Translations under genes and position numbers: made by a program
Assembly: GCA_029964075.1 (NCBI GenBank)
Contig: CM057149.1
Location: 26,178,197-26,242,196, forward strand
Source: Patiria pectinifera
Taxonomy: Eukaryota > Echinodermata > Asteroidea > Valvatida > Asterinidae
DNA: 64,000 nucleotides
Direction of reading: 5' to 3'
In this document: in pieces, positions 22,127 to 33,350 of the stretch
How the letters are laid out: every line of letters begins with the position of its first letter
How positions within the stretch are numbered: position 1 is the stretch's first letter
Notes under the pieces: model-generated
Told to the model about the DNA's origin: nothing
Seen by the model: only the letters and a program-made list of their open reading frames with translations
The model's database searches: none

Positions 22127-22309
22127 AGGGCTAATTTGATGGTACTGCTAAACACAGAATTCTGATTAGTATAGAAGAGTTTTTCTGAAGAAAAAAACAA
22201 CAGCTTACCAGCTAAAATCCCATGTCATGTGTATTGCTGCTAACTGGTACTTGGCCAATTTTTTGCTAAACGTGAATATTTGCTAAGCTGCACCATGAAA
22301 TTGGCCCCT
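22127..22309 (+). repeat. R7 inverted-repeat element, copy 1 (short)
   Basis: The left end AGGGCTAATTTGATGGTACT then GCTAA pairs with the right end TTAGC-like AAGCTGCACCATGAAATTGG then CCCCT. Internal words (CACAGAATTCTG, GCTAACTGGTACTTGG) fit copies at 29269, 52819 and 58011. About 183 bp, shorter than the 280-320 bp copies. Non-coding. Confidence 0.75.
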
Positions 22310-22878
22310 GTTTAGATACCCTAGCAAGTAACAGGCATGGCTGTTGATGATATTTGTCTTTTAATTTGGCTATTAGCAGTGCATGGCATTCCCATATATC
22401 TTGTCATATCATTCTTGGTGATAGACCAGATACACACACAGAACCCATTATAAAGTTTTAACACACAATAGATGTCACTCACTGTGGGCCCATTATGTTT
22501 TTATTCCTTGGAGAGTTTATGTTGCAAGGCCTGGTTAAGGTTTATCAAGGCTCATCAATGAGTTTGACCCATAAATGACCAGCGTTGACACAGGTCATAC
22601 ATATTGACAATGAGAGCAATAATAAGCAGTTGTAAAAGACTAATGGTACAAATTACATTTGAGCAATAACATACCCTTGGTAGTAAATGATACACAATTA
22701 CTTGTCGTTGATCTCGCTCACCAATCGGCGTTGAGATAAAATAAATTCGCATGGTGATTAAAAGCTTGGAGTGCATTCTTCAAATGTCAGACCGTACACC
22801 ATACATTTACGTACATTACAATGTACATTATGAGCATTGCACGATAAAGGCGAATCCAGGTACGTGATAATCGCACAC
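22310..22878. other. Non-coding stretch, nothing assigned
   Basis: AT-rich, with TACATTTACGTACATTACAATGTACATT-type palindromic words near 22802. Confidence 0.5.
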
Positions 22879-23150
22879 TCACGAGGCCCCCTTCAATGGA
22901 GAAACCATTGTGAACGCTGTAGACCTTTATCATGCTGCCACCATTTTAGTCATGTTCCCCGTATCCAATAACAGTACTGAATGATAATGTTTCTTGTGCA
23001 AAAAGGAACCAGACTATTCCTTCCAGCCTCCCTTTGCTTACGTTGATTTAAATGGGAAAAAAATCAAGATGGCTGCAACATAATGGTCTATTGTGCAAAG
23101 CAACTGCCTCGTATCTGAACAATAGCCGGCAAAGGGGCCTGTTCGTGATA
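22879..23150 (+). repeat. R9 inverted-repeat element, copy 1
   Basis: The left end is TCACGAGGCCCCCTTCAATG; the right end is CAAAGGGGCCTGTTCGTGATA, its imperfect inverted repeat. Shared with 61480-61605 are GAGGCCCCCTTCA(A/G)TGGAGAAAC, ATGCTG(C/T)CACCATT, AAGCAACTGCC(T/C)CGT and CTGAACAATAGC. This copy has an extra central part (about 22955-23085). Confidence 0.75.
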
Positions 23151-23172
23151 TAATTTTTAGCATGCTTGAAAT

Positions 23173-23707
23173 AGTCTGTAGACCAACCTCGTCTCCAGGG
23201 TGTCGAGCAGTACGCGCCCATCACTACCTGCTCTCCCACCCTGATATTGGATCATTTGCATGTGCAAGATTTTTGAACACGTATGCAAATGAGGAATAGT
23301 CTGGTGCCTGCATGTGCGTTACATTAGCATTTGTTTTTGTATGCGGTGTTTGGGGTAAAAACAGAGTCAATTCGTAGCAGCGCGAGCATGGCGTGAGTTA
23401 CGAAAACACGATTTGTATTCAATTAAACTGTTACGATCTTAATGAAACAAATATGCAGTATCACATTTCATATTAATATTAACAAATTGGAAAGGAAATT
23501 AATATTTTCGAGAAGGCGCGGACGAATGATCGCGAAAACACGTACTGCAAGTTGTGAAAACAACACCAAGTACACGATAAAAATCCATTACTAGCCAATT
23601 GCAGTATCGAATCAGAATACAGGAAGAAAGTTTCCTATCCAGGGTTTACTATTGGAAACGATGTTGGAAATAAAGTAAGCACTGGGGACGAGGTTGTCTG
23701 TAGACTA
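23173..23707. repeat. Inverted-repeat-bounded element
   Basis: AGTCTGTAGACCAACCTCGTC then TCCAG on the left pairs with CTGGGGACGAGGTTGTCTGTAGACT on the right, about 535 bp between outer ends. The motif CTGGGGACGAGGTTG is one I associate with dispersed repeats in several animal genomes. Inside are two opposed octamers, ATTTGCAT (about 23256) and ATGCAAAT (about 23284). No coding remnant. Immediately follows R9 copy 1. Confidence 0.6.
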
Positions 23708-24198
23708 ATTTGGCAACAGCCTTTTTCTGCGGTGGCACCTGGCTCGCGCGAGTCGTGCTCAGGTAACGCGCACGCACTCTGGGGTCCTTCTACCAATAGA
23801 GTTAACAAAATGCACACGTCTTGTGTTTACATAAGAGCACGTGCGGCAGGCGCGCGGACATGGTGCCACCTCAAAATGACTTCAAATTTTGTTGGGCAAA
23901 TACCAGTCTAATCTCTCCCCTGTACATTTTCTTGTTGCTGTTAGTGTATACAAATAAAACGGGTATAAATTAAGCCAGGCGGAATTCTGGACTGATAATT
24001 GGGAGGGTCCTTAATATTATTTTTTTGAAAAGTGACAAAATGTGGGATCCAGCTGTTGCAATATTTGGTAAATTCTTCAAAGTTACATTTGTACAAAGGT
24101 TTTTTTTTTAAATTATTTTGAGGGGGGAAATTATTAGAAGAAAGTAGAATAACTAAGGTTGTTTTGGGACTTGGCAGAATTTTGTGTACCTTAACTCA

Positions 24199-24345
24199 TA
24201 GTCCCTGGACCAACCCAAACCGCCCTGCCTGTTACTCCCAGTACTGCCCCAAACCGCCCAAGCACTCTACATGTATGTTTTTATGCATTCATTAGGGAAT
24301 ATAAATACAATGTTTTACAACATAGTGCAAGTTCTTATGGGTTAA
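24199..24345 (+). repeat. Dispersed repeat R5, copy 2
   Basis: ATAGTCCCTGGACC, CCAAACCGCCCTGCCTGTTA, CTCCCAGTACTGCCCCAAAC, CAAGCACTCTACATG, TTCATTAGG, ATACAATGTTTTACA and CATAGTG match 59074-59230 closely and 11497-11620 more distantly. Confidence 0.75.
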
Positions 24346-26540
24346 GCCCCTTTTGCACTTCCTAAATTGTGGGGAACAAAAATGTATTTGCACTTGTACA
24401 TGTGATGTGGTGTTCTGCATGTTGCACAGAAGCTGGGCCTATCTCTGACCCGAATGACCTGACAAATTATGGTTTAATGACTTGAGTTTTAGCAGTTGTG
24501 CCATATGTCAGCACAGTGGGGCATCTTCCTGCATTATAAGGTGCAGGATTTGTGGCTGGCCCGAACCCTAAGGGCTGGTATCATTTGTCTATGGTCTTGG
24601 CCTTCTTGATTAAGCACGCTGCGAATGTGTCAAAGATATTGACCCAGACTGGTAGCAAGGTATAATCATGTTTGGCCCCTCAAATACATAGAACAAAGAC
24701 CAGTGATGAATTTTTTGAAAACTTGTTAGTTTTGTAGTTTCGAAAAGTTGATGGACACATGGTGCTATGAAATTCGTTTAATACAGTCGGCTCCGTGTCT
24801 AATGACGAGACAAATCTTGTTTTGGTTCACAGTTGCTGAATCCAGAGGTCATAGCTCACATATCTCGCATTTTCCAATAACAATAGTATTTCTTGTAGAT
24901 CTAATGCGTTAAGAGGACATGTGGTTTTGCATTGTTAGGATAGGCATTTTAATAGCTTTTGGGCATTCATTGTTACAAATTTAAATAACATAGAACTCCC
25001 TCTGAGGCATCCTCAATGCATAAGCTCTATCAGAAAGTGCCAAAGATGGAATGTTGAGTTTGACATTGGCAGTTGAAAGCTGAACCACGTAGCTGGCTAA
25101 ATCAAGTTTAAAACAACAAGCAAACAAAAGCATGGAACATAAACCAAAGTGCTTTGACAAAAACCTCCGTAAAACAAAAACAACTTGCCGAACGCAAACA
25201 AAACACAGGCAGCATTCACATGGCATTCACCCCAGCGAAGGACAAAACAATTAATGGGTTGGATTTCATTAATTGCTTGATTAGCCTTGTTAACTCCAGC
25301 TGGGATTGCCGGGTGGGTGTTCTGAGTCTGTGTGGACTGACCAAAAGGATCTTGTCACTCAGTATTTTTTATTTCCCTGTCATAATTTTTTTCTATGACT
25401 TCCGGGTAGTTTCGAAAATGACTTTGTGTCACGTCTTGAGACCATGCATTAAATCAATTTGATGGTTCCTTGCCCAGTTAAATCAATTAAAAATGTAAAA
25501 GATAATCCCCCCACACCACAGTCTGGTTCTTAGCAATCATCTCATTGTTGGCAATTTTTCCAGCGCATAAAGCCTCTTGCTTTTGCCCCAGTCCAATTTT
25601 TCTTGGTGTCTAGCGCTAAACCAGAGTTCAGTTAAGACTGAAGTTATGCACACGTGTGAAGCATCTGCAATAACAACAGTCAGTGTTGACTGCACCTTTA
25701 ATGGTCTCTCCTACTGCGGCACGTTGGAGATTTTTGCAAATGTTATGACATTGCATTTTTTTTTATCTGGCAGCTTGTTTTAATTCCGGTACCTTATGAC
25801 TTTCACACTATCTTAGATTTGTAACTTTCAGAATGTCGTCATTCATTGCATGAGACCTTTATAAAAATTGTTTTTGTTCATTTGAAATATGTGAAAAATG
25901 GAATGCCAGCTAAACCAACCACATAGCTCTGTTTGCTGCACCAATTGCCAACAGCTAACTATCTCTCTGGTACGCCAAGGAATAAGCCAGTTTGGTATTT
26001 TAACTGCGCATGGGGTCACAGGTCATTGGGGATAATCGAACGCTTATCGAAGGCGCATGAACGGGCGCACGGAGACGGACGCACGATGCTCGCGTGTTAA
26101 ATACACGCAGAATGGGCGTCCGCGTAACATTGCGTATCATCATGTCAGCGATTTTATCCCAAATGACCTTTGACATGACTGCTTCATCGAGATACTGAAC
26201 TGGCGTATTCAGCTGGATTAAATGCATTGTTTGTGATGGCCAATTCAGTTACCACACTTGTCCTCCGAATTGTACAAAATGTAGCTCTTGAGTATCTGCC
26301 TCATGTTAGAGCCATTTTTTTTTTTTTACCAACCGTTAATGTTGGCAGTGTACCTCAATCATCAATCACTGAAAATGCCACCCAGACGTTATCACTCAAG
26401 ATGCTGGCTTTTGTTTCGGGTTGCAAATTTTTTGATAAGCCCAATGACTCATTGGACTTATCAATAATCACGGCCCAGCGAGGGATTCCCATTCTGAATG
26501 AATTGACTACTAAAGCGAATTATACTTAAAAAAAAAAGCT
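24346..26540. other. Non-coding stretch, nothing assigned
   Basis: No repeat shared with the rest of the window, no RNA gene and no credible exon were recognised. 26000-26200 is more CpG-rich (ACGCAGAATGGGCGTCCGCG) and could be part of a regulatory island. Confidence 0.5.
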
Positions 26541-26544
26541 GTGA

Positions 26545-26930
26545 AGCTTTCATTGAGAGGCTGTGGAATCGGAGCGGGCAATGCCCGCGGGCGATGGAAC
26601 ATACCCCGCCTGCCACATCACCGGCCATCCGCGCCAAATATCCGTGTATGACAAATATCTTCATGTTAATTCATCAGCTCAAGAATGTTTCCAAATCAAG
26701 CTCCGGCCATGCCGCGCTAGAATTTCAAAGCTGCCACTCAAAATCACGCTGGCTTCGCCGGTGAAGAGCGCGAGCAACTGCGAGCCACGTGTAATCAAAG
26801 AACGGCAATGAATGCGCCAAACACAAACATTGTCTCGATCAGTGTCGGGACAGTCACACCGCCAGAAGTACTTGAGGTAAATTAAAATTTCCACATTTTT
26901 TTTTATTGTTCGGGAGCTTTGCGTCTCCCT
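26545..26930. promoter_or_regulatory. Candidate conserved non-coding island
   Basis: CpG-rich, complex sequence (GAGCGGGCAATGCCCGCGGG, itself partly palindromic, CATCCGCGCCAAATATCCG, GCTTCGCCGGTGAAGAGCGC). It includes TTCATGTTAATTCATCAGC, a homeodomain-like word, and GAGCCACGTGTAATC with an E-box CACGTG. Open frames on either strand give no recognisable product. Regulatory role inferred only. Confidence 0.3.
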
Positions 26931-27046
26931 ACTCAAATTACTGAAAATGGAATAGTGTTTTATATCGAGCGCTTATGAAATGAAGCATGTGGCAGACTTT
27001 GCATCAAGCGAGGATCAGAGCAATAAATCTTTCAGAGATTTTTCAG

Positions 27047-27489
27047 TTAACCCTAAAGGGGCCGGGTTATTTTGACCATCTCTCAGCCGGGGGGGGGGGC
27101 CGCCCCCCCCCCCTAAGATCTCGGCCATCGAGTGACGAAAAATTTTGAAACTCGGCACATGCATAGAGCAACTCTTCCTAAACATACCCAAGAAATTTCA
27201 TGACTATAGGTCAAAGGGTTTTGGAATTATGGCTAATTAATTATTCATATGTACGAATGGCAATTCTGCTCTGTGTACACGACGTATATGGGAAAATTCA
27301 GTTTTCACGGCGCGTGGCGCGCGGCAACCCGTGGTCCGATTTTTATGTTTTTGGTATCAAAAGATGCGCAAAGCTCGAGGCTAAAAAGTCATAACAGCTC
27401 GGGTCGCGAAAAAATTTTTTTTAGAGGCTATCACGGAAAATGTTGAGGGGGGGGCGGATTCCGCCCCCCCCCGGCCCCTTTAGGGTTAA
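27047..27489. mobile_element. TTAA-flanked MITE, piggyBac-like ends
   Basis: TTAA (27047-27050) is followed by CCCTAAAGGGGCCGGG. The right end mirrors this with CCCGGCCCCTTTAGGG and then TTAA (27486-27489). A perfect inverted repeat of 16 bases next to a TTAA duplication, starting with CCC, is typical of piggyBac-type elements. Just inside each end is a G-run/C-run block able to fold (27089-27113 and 27446-27472). The 400 bp interior has no transposase. The near-perfect ends suggest a recent insertion. Confidence 0.8.
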
Positions 27490-28319
27490 GGGGACAAAGT
27501 GTCACAAATTTCACCATGCCTGGTTAGTATGCTAAACCTCAAAACCAAGTAAAATTTAGCCAAAAAAAGCATTGCAACTACATCCTGTCAGTGTTTTTTT
27601 TTATTACCTTTTGTGTTAAGAATATGGACTGAACTGTTGAGCTCTGACTTTTTTAATACCAAAGTGAAATTTAATTAATGGACTTTAAAAAATTGGAGTG
27701 GTTCAAAATTACCAAAATGTGATCTACTGAGGCAAAATGAGGAATGTCCCCCAAAACCTTGTTTTGAGTAATCGATGCCTGATGTCGGATATACTAGAAA
27801 AATCATGTGAAAATCGATATTGATTGTTTTGTATTTTTGAGTAGCCAAGGTACCGAACATTCACATTGTGCATTTTTGTTTGGAAAAATACACTCAAAGG
27901 TGGAAAAACTGAAAACTTATTTTCACTGCCGATGGCGGTGCAATGCATGTCTTTTTTTCAAAGCTGGTTTTTCTCAAAATGAGGCTGGAGAAGCTTGGCA
28001 GGACACTGTTGAAGTTCCTGCGTCTTATCTTTGGAATAAATTAAGCTACAGAAATAAATTTGCTATCATTGAAAAGTCAATAATTTGTGCTTTAACATAA
28101 TGTACATAACGTGAAAAGTGAAAGTTGGGGGTTATTCCCCATATAGCCGGTCACAAATGATTTTGAGCCTTCTCGATTCCTTGTAGATTAAAATATAACT
28201 TAAAAAGTTTGATGAACGGCAAACATGTGGAAGAAAAGGAGTTTTCAAATCTGAACCATAACCTCAGCTTCATCAATCACACACAAGAAATGAAGTAAGG
28301 ATGAGTAGCGGACTTTAAT
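27490..28319. other. Non-coding stretch, nothing assigned
   Basis: AT-rich. The 97-codon frame at 27807-28100 is not recognised and lacks splice context. Confidence 0.5.
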
Positions 28320-28720
28320 AACCATATTTGAATTCTGAAACCCGATCAGAAATGCGCCCGGGGTGGAATGAAACTAGGGCTAATGCACCGTTATTGGAAT
28401 GTTATATCACGAGAGGCCGCGGATGCTATCAGTGGACCGGGATGACAACGACTAACGCAAGCCACAGCTTCGGGCCCCCAGGCCACGAATCAATGCGCTA
28501 TGGCAAACATTTCCCTCTGCTTGTTGTGCTTGCAGTTTCCCCCCTCTTGAACCAATTCTGATATAATGGAGAGAATTAAAACAGATTTGCCTGGCAGTGC
28601 CCTCGGGTGACTGTTCGGGTTCACGCATGAGGCGCGGCCCATTTTGGATGCTCGCTCGCTGGTCTAGAAATGTCCGTTTTGAAGAACTTGATGATGGCAA
28701 CATGATTAAACCCTAAGGTC
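28320..28720. promoter_or_regulatory. Candidate conserved non-coding island
   Basis: GC- and CpG-richer than its surroundings (AATGCGCCCGGGGTGG, GAGAGGCCGCGGATGC, ATGAGGCGCGGCCC). No repeats of other window positions and no recognisable frame. It ends before a G tract at 28807-28829. Confidence 0.25.
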
Positions 28721-28806
28721 TACATGTCTACATGTCTCTGCATATATATGTATGGTGATTGACCGGTGTAATGTGAATTAGGGACTGTACAACGTACAGA
28801 ATCATT

Positions 28807-28829
28807 GGGGGGGGGGGGGCGGGGGGGGG
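28807..28829 (+). repeat. Poly-G tract
   Basis: Thirteen G, one C, nine G. It is one of many G/C runs in the window (also 11836-11846, 30264-30280, 30865-30876, 39162-39177, 47768-47778, about 59780-59790, 60577-60587). These runs can form quadruplexes and are prone to length error in sequencing. Confidence 0.9.
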
Positions 28830-29054
28830 TGCAGAATTAATATGCAGAATTTAAGTTAAATTTTCAAATTGATAGGGCCTATAAAATACTTATGTTTCTT
28901 GTCTCCCTTTTTATCAATACAAATTTCAGCTTGAAGTGAAGAAGGAAAAAGATTTACCTATTTTTTTTTCAGTGGACATAATTTAAAGAAATGTAGTTCA
29001 AGAATTTGGCAGTTAAGCATGGATGTAGTTTGCACACAAGTCGTGTCTTGCCTG

Positions 29055-29136
29055 GAGCATTCTCTCCGCTGGGGAGCTTATAAATGTCTTGAGGGTTCTG
29101 ATGTCTTGAAGGTGTTCAGGGGTGGAGAGAATGCTC
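29055..29136. other. Hairpin with 13-bp arms
   Basis: GAGCATTCTCTCC (29055-29067) is the exact reverse complement of GGAGAGAATGCTC (29124-29136). The 56-base interval contains two copies of ATGTCTTGA. It could be a small foldback or chance; the stem is not extended in the interval. Confidence 0.5.
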
Positions 29137-29268
29137 AACAATGTGGGCGGCGTCTTCTAGCATGACATGCAAAGTCTAACACCTGCGATGCCATTTTAGC
29201 CGAGCATTATCAAAGTATTAGACAAGACCTTAAAGGCAAGAATAAAAAGAAAAAGGAATTAACAAGAC

Positions 29269-29547
29269 GGGGCCGAGTTACATGGTGCTGCTAAGCACAC
29301 AATTTTCTGCTTAGAGAGCTTTCATCTATTTCATGGAGACCGTAAGCAAGCAGTAAGCATGGCAAAAGGCACAATTACCTCAGAAGAAAATGTTGCTTAA
29401 ATTTGTGACATACCAATAGGAATGTCCATGTGCGTGGAACCGTTGGCACATCCATGCCATGAAATAGTGCTTAAGGTTAGCACCATTTTCTGCTACAGTT
29501 AGCACAACTTTTCTGCTAACTGTAAGCAGTGCCATGAAAGTGGCCTC
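29269..29547 (+). repeat. R7 inverted-repeat element, copy 2
   Basis: The left end GGGGCCGAGTTACATGGTGC then TGCTAAGCA pairs with the right end TAAGCAGTGCCATGAAAGTGG then CC. Internal TTTCATGGAGACCGTA(A/C)GCA, GCAAAAGGCACAATTA and TGCTAACTGTAAGC words are shared with 58011-58326, which lies in the opposite orientation. Non-coding. Confidence 0.85.
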
Positions 29548-32340
29548 TTGTTTATGGAAAACGAAGATCAGGACATGATGGAAAAGTCTCAGAATTCTTT
29601 AGAAAACAGAGGAAAGGGCACAAACTCACAGTTCTATCAGCTTTGTTTTGCTTTTATTAATTTTATGTTCTCTGAATTGTTTTGTTTCAGTTTAAGCCTC
29701 TCCAGTTTCAATAAGTGAACTTTGATACTGGTAGAATTAAATAGGCATACACATGTGTAGAAACTATTTGGCCCCAATGAGTAGTGACCAAAAATTGTAT
29801 GAAATTACATGTACATACGTGTAGGGAATCTGGCTTTATACATTGTACAATATACATAAAGATTGTTTTCAATTTTATACTGTGCAGCCTTTACTTTGAA
29901 CTCTGTGGATGAACTGCTCAGCCGACAAACTTTGATAGGGCGGGACAGAACATAAAAACAAATCAAGACTAAACAGCTGTTGCCTGATAAACCTACATGT
30001 GTGCTAACATTTTGTTACAGATCTCCGCTTCAAGAGAGGCACTAAGGCATCGCCGCGCATTTATCAGTTTTTCATCGTGTTAAGACTTGTGCTCAGGGGC
30101 AGTGTGTCTTTCAGCTGGGGAGCCGTTGTTGGTCTTTCATAAGGGGGCCAGGTGCCAGCCTGCCCAGCACTGGAGCCGCCAACACAATCGAATATTAATG
30201 GCAACTAGTGATTGACGCGCCATCATCACTGAACTTCTAAATCATATCAATTTTTTTTGGAAAGGGGGGGGGGGGGGGGGATACAGAAGCTTTCAATGGG
30301 CATCCCGCTGGGAATTGTTGGACCTTTGGCTATGGACTTCTGCACATTATTGACCTGCAATGCCCTTTTTTTGGGAGGGGGGGTTGAGAGTTCGGAAGGT
30401 TTGGTTTTCACGCTGTTGAAAACAAAGAAGTTTCCAAACTGAGCTACATGTAGATAAACTTAATTGATATCAAAGCAGCATGGGGTGTTATTACTATACC
30501 GTGAATGGGGCTTGAGCACAGAAAAAATGAGCACCATGCGACACATGATGACAGAGGCAACTTTTTTTTTTCTAGACTGCATGCACACTATGTGCTCTGT
30601 CTTCCACTAATTTCAAACCAATTAAAATGTGTACTAGATGGTATTTTTTTTGCTCATTTAAAACTGCTTAACTTGGAAGTGAGAGTTAGCAAACATTTTT
30701 TTGAAACTTAAAACATCAGCTTCTGTGAGCTTTATGGAATGGAATAACCCGTCTTGAATTTTAAAGAATCACACAAAAAATTTGATTTGATCAAGCATCA
30801 CAGAGTCCAAATTTTATGTACATGTACCTACGTGTATCAACTGGCTCCAGGTAGGGCATCAATTGGGGGGGGGGGGATATCATATCGTTTGTCCCTCCCC
30901 CCCACTTTTTAACGTTTTTGGGCAGCTGTCAAAAAGAGATTTGCCACATGGTGATCCTGTAAACCTTTGTCTTTATTGCTACCTTAATCACGCAAACCTT
31001 CTAATCTTATTTCTTTCCATATAAAGCTCAAATAGATGTATAGAAGTTTTGTACTTGTGGCCCTGTGCCTCAACTTTCAGAAAAAAAGCCTCCGTTGTTG
31101 CCTCTTTGCCACTGCAATTGACAGTCTCTGCGAGTCAACCAGTTTCACCTATTGACAAACCTGTCAAGTGTGTTTGGCTATCCCTCCCTTGCTTTCTTGC
31201 AGGACAAAACCTGACACTTGTCAGGACCATTCTTCGTCCCGCGAAAGAGAAGAAAAAAGTTCACTGATTCCTCAGAAAGCATTGAAAAGTGGTTTTCTCT
31301 TTTTGAGGTGAGGTGGTATTGGGGTGTGTTTGCTATAGGGGATATCGCCCCGATTCCGTTGAATTAGACTGGTTTGAATGGCGCTGTTTCTGCTGTATGC
31401 TGGTTTGTTCCCTATGGCCATCAGGCTGATGACCTTAAACTTGTTTTGTTTGGAGAGCGTTTTTTTTTAAAAAGTTTTTGACATGCCCACTGAAGAGTTG
31501 ACTGAAGGTCAGACTAATTTGATGGATTGATGGACATGTAATGCCTGTTTGAGATTGTCCATGTCTGTAAAACTTCCTTATCACTGGCATTTTGACAAAG
31601 AAAATGGCAAATTTTAAGGTTTTTTTTCAACTTCTGAAGTGCACATTAACATGTAGGTGGAGACAGTGGGCACATAAATCTTTGGGCACATAATTATCTT
31701 TGAACTTCAGCAGCATGTAGCCTGATGTGAACTTGATAAAAAAAGTTCCACATGTTTGCTGGAACCATTATATTGCAGCAAAAATGATGTAAGGAGTTAA
31801 TGAGAAGTTGTTAATAAGTGTTCAATATCGATGCAGTTGCTGTAGGAACATGTTCACCTTTTTAAATTTCAGACGCTAGTCTATATGTCCGACCAATACT
31901 AATATTGGATTGCTTTGAGGGGGATACAACAAATCTATTGCACAAACTATTTTATTGCAGGAATCAAAGACAAATGCAATACTGTTGTAGTGAGTGCAAT
32001 ATATTCTTGTATTTCCTAAAAAGCCATCCAATAGTGTTATTAATATTTATATCAGGCTGACTTGATCCGCAAGAAATAATTTTTGAGGTTACTGTCTTTA
32101 TTTCTCAAATTTCGTCAAATATTCTTCGTTTTAAACCAAAGCAAATTTCGCTCTGCTCGAAGATGCCATTGTGGTTGTTGATATCAGTGCATGTATACCC
32201 TGCTGCGTGCGCGTGCGATGGTACCGCGCGCTACAGTCGGTTGACTGGTTGACAACTGTGAGTTTCTATGCTCTCAATTGTGCGGGAACCAGTGAAATCA
32301 ATTAAAATGTCCGATCGAAGACAAAATCAAAAACGATAAT
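29548..32340. other. Non-coding stretch, little assigned
   Basis: 30000-30235 is a GC-balanced island (GCATCGCCGCGCATTTATC, ATATTAATGGCAACTAGTG, TTGACGCGCCATCATC) that may be regulatory. Poly-G tracts lie at 30264-30280 and 30865-30876. The rest is AT-rich with no exon, RNA gene or shared repeat that I recognise. Confidence 0.5.
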
Positions 32341-32405
32341 GCAGTCATCCGGGTACTTTTACTGACATAACATTGCAGTCATCCAGGTACTTTTACTGAC
32401 ATAAT
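32341..32405 (+). repeat. Two-copy tandem repeat, period 34
   Basis: GCAGTCATCCGGGTACTTTT then ACTGACATAA at 32341 is repeated from 32375 with a single G/A difference. A recent local duplication. Confidence 0.95.
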
Positions 32406-33180
32406 AAGCGTACAATACATCGATTTATTTTTACCACTGGAAGTCTGATATAAATAATAATAAAAGATATTTAATTTAACCAAGCTACATGTGTGTGTCT
32501 GCTGTTTCAAGCATTGAGGGCAGTTTGAACCTCAACGGTCAAACTTTGAGCTGGCAAATTTGAGCGAGAACTGGTTACCTATCTTTGCTTGAACCCACAC
32601 TTGTAGTAGACTATTGATTGGTTGCGGTGCTGTTTTCAATAGCCATGCACATCGTACTGCCTTGCATGCAGGGTGCCAGGACATCATGATGACATTTTGA
32701 CTATTTATGGACCGCAGCCATTTTTGCAAAACTTTATGTCTAAAGATACGTCACAAATCACCAACTGGTTGACTCATGGTCCTCAATTAAAAAGTTAATG
32801 TTTGCTTGCCTATGGCACACAGTAAATGCATAAATGGATGAAATGAGACAGTGTTTCTGTTTGTAGCAAGTTTCAGACTGAAATTGCACAGATCAGATAT
32901 CGAGGGCCTCGTGATGGGCAGATTTGTAAAAAAAATGTGGCAAAATTTTGCATGGGGCTTGTCGAAGATCACCAGCCAGCCAGTTTTTATTTCTGTGATT
33001 AATAAGATACAAAGTTTCGCTGTTTCTTAATGACATCTGAATGCTGCAACAGAAACCATATAGTTACAGTCAGAAGATTCTTGAACTTGAGCGCCTCAGA
33101 CCAAGCATGTAACCTAAACCCTCAACAATGGCAAATCCTGCCATTTACACAGTAGTCTTGAGTTTCTGCTCCTTTTTTTC
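32406..33180. other. Non-coding stretch, nothing assigned
   Basis: AT-rich; no repeat, exon or RNA gene recognised. Confidence 0.5.
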
Positions 33181-33200
33181 TTAGTGTTCTTTCGCTTTTA

Positions 33201-33350
33201 GCGGCCAGTGCCCTGTCGCCCAATCCCACAATGCCCGAGACCGAGTATCACAATGAGTCCTACAAAAGGCATTACCTCAGCACCGGCTCGATTTCCCTCA
33301 AGATCTTCCCGAACTTTGTAATCCTGACGGGGAAAATGGTAGACGTGAAA
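33201..33350 (+). other. Exon-like stretch (weak coding candidate)
   Basis: A strong acceptor context (CTCCTTTTTTTCTTAG and, 17 bases on, TTCTTTCGCTTTTAG) precedes sequence open for about 96 codons to 33491. From 33231 the codons are mostly C- or G-ending (for example GAG ACC GAG, TAC CTC AGC ACC GGC, CTC AAG ATC TTC CCG AAC), unlike the AT-rich surroundings. Translation begins MPETEYHNESYKRHYLS. I do not recognise the product. No good donor site follows; GGAAAATG|GTAGAC near 33339 is weak. A conserved non-coding island would also explain the composition. Confidence 0.2.
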
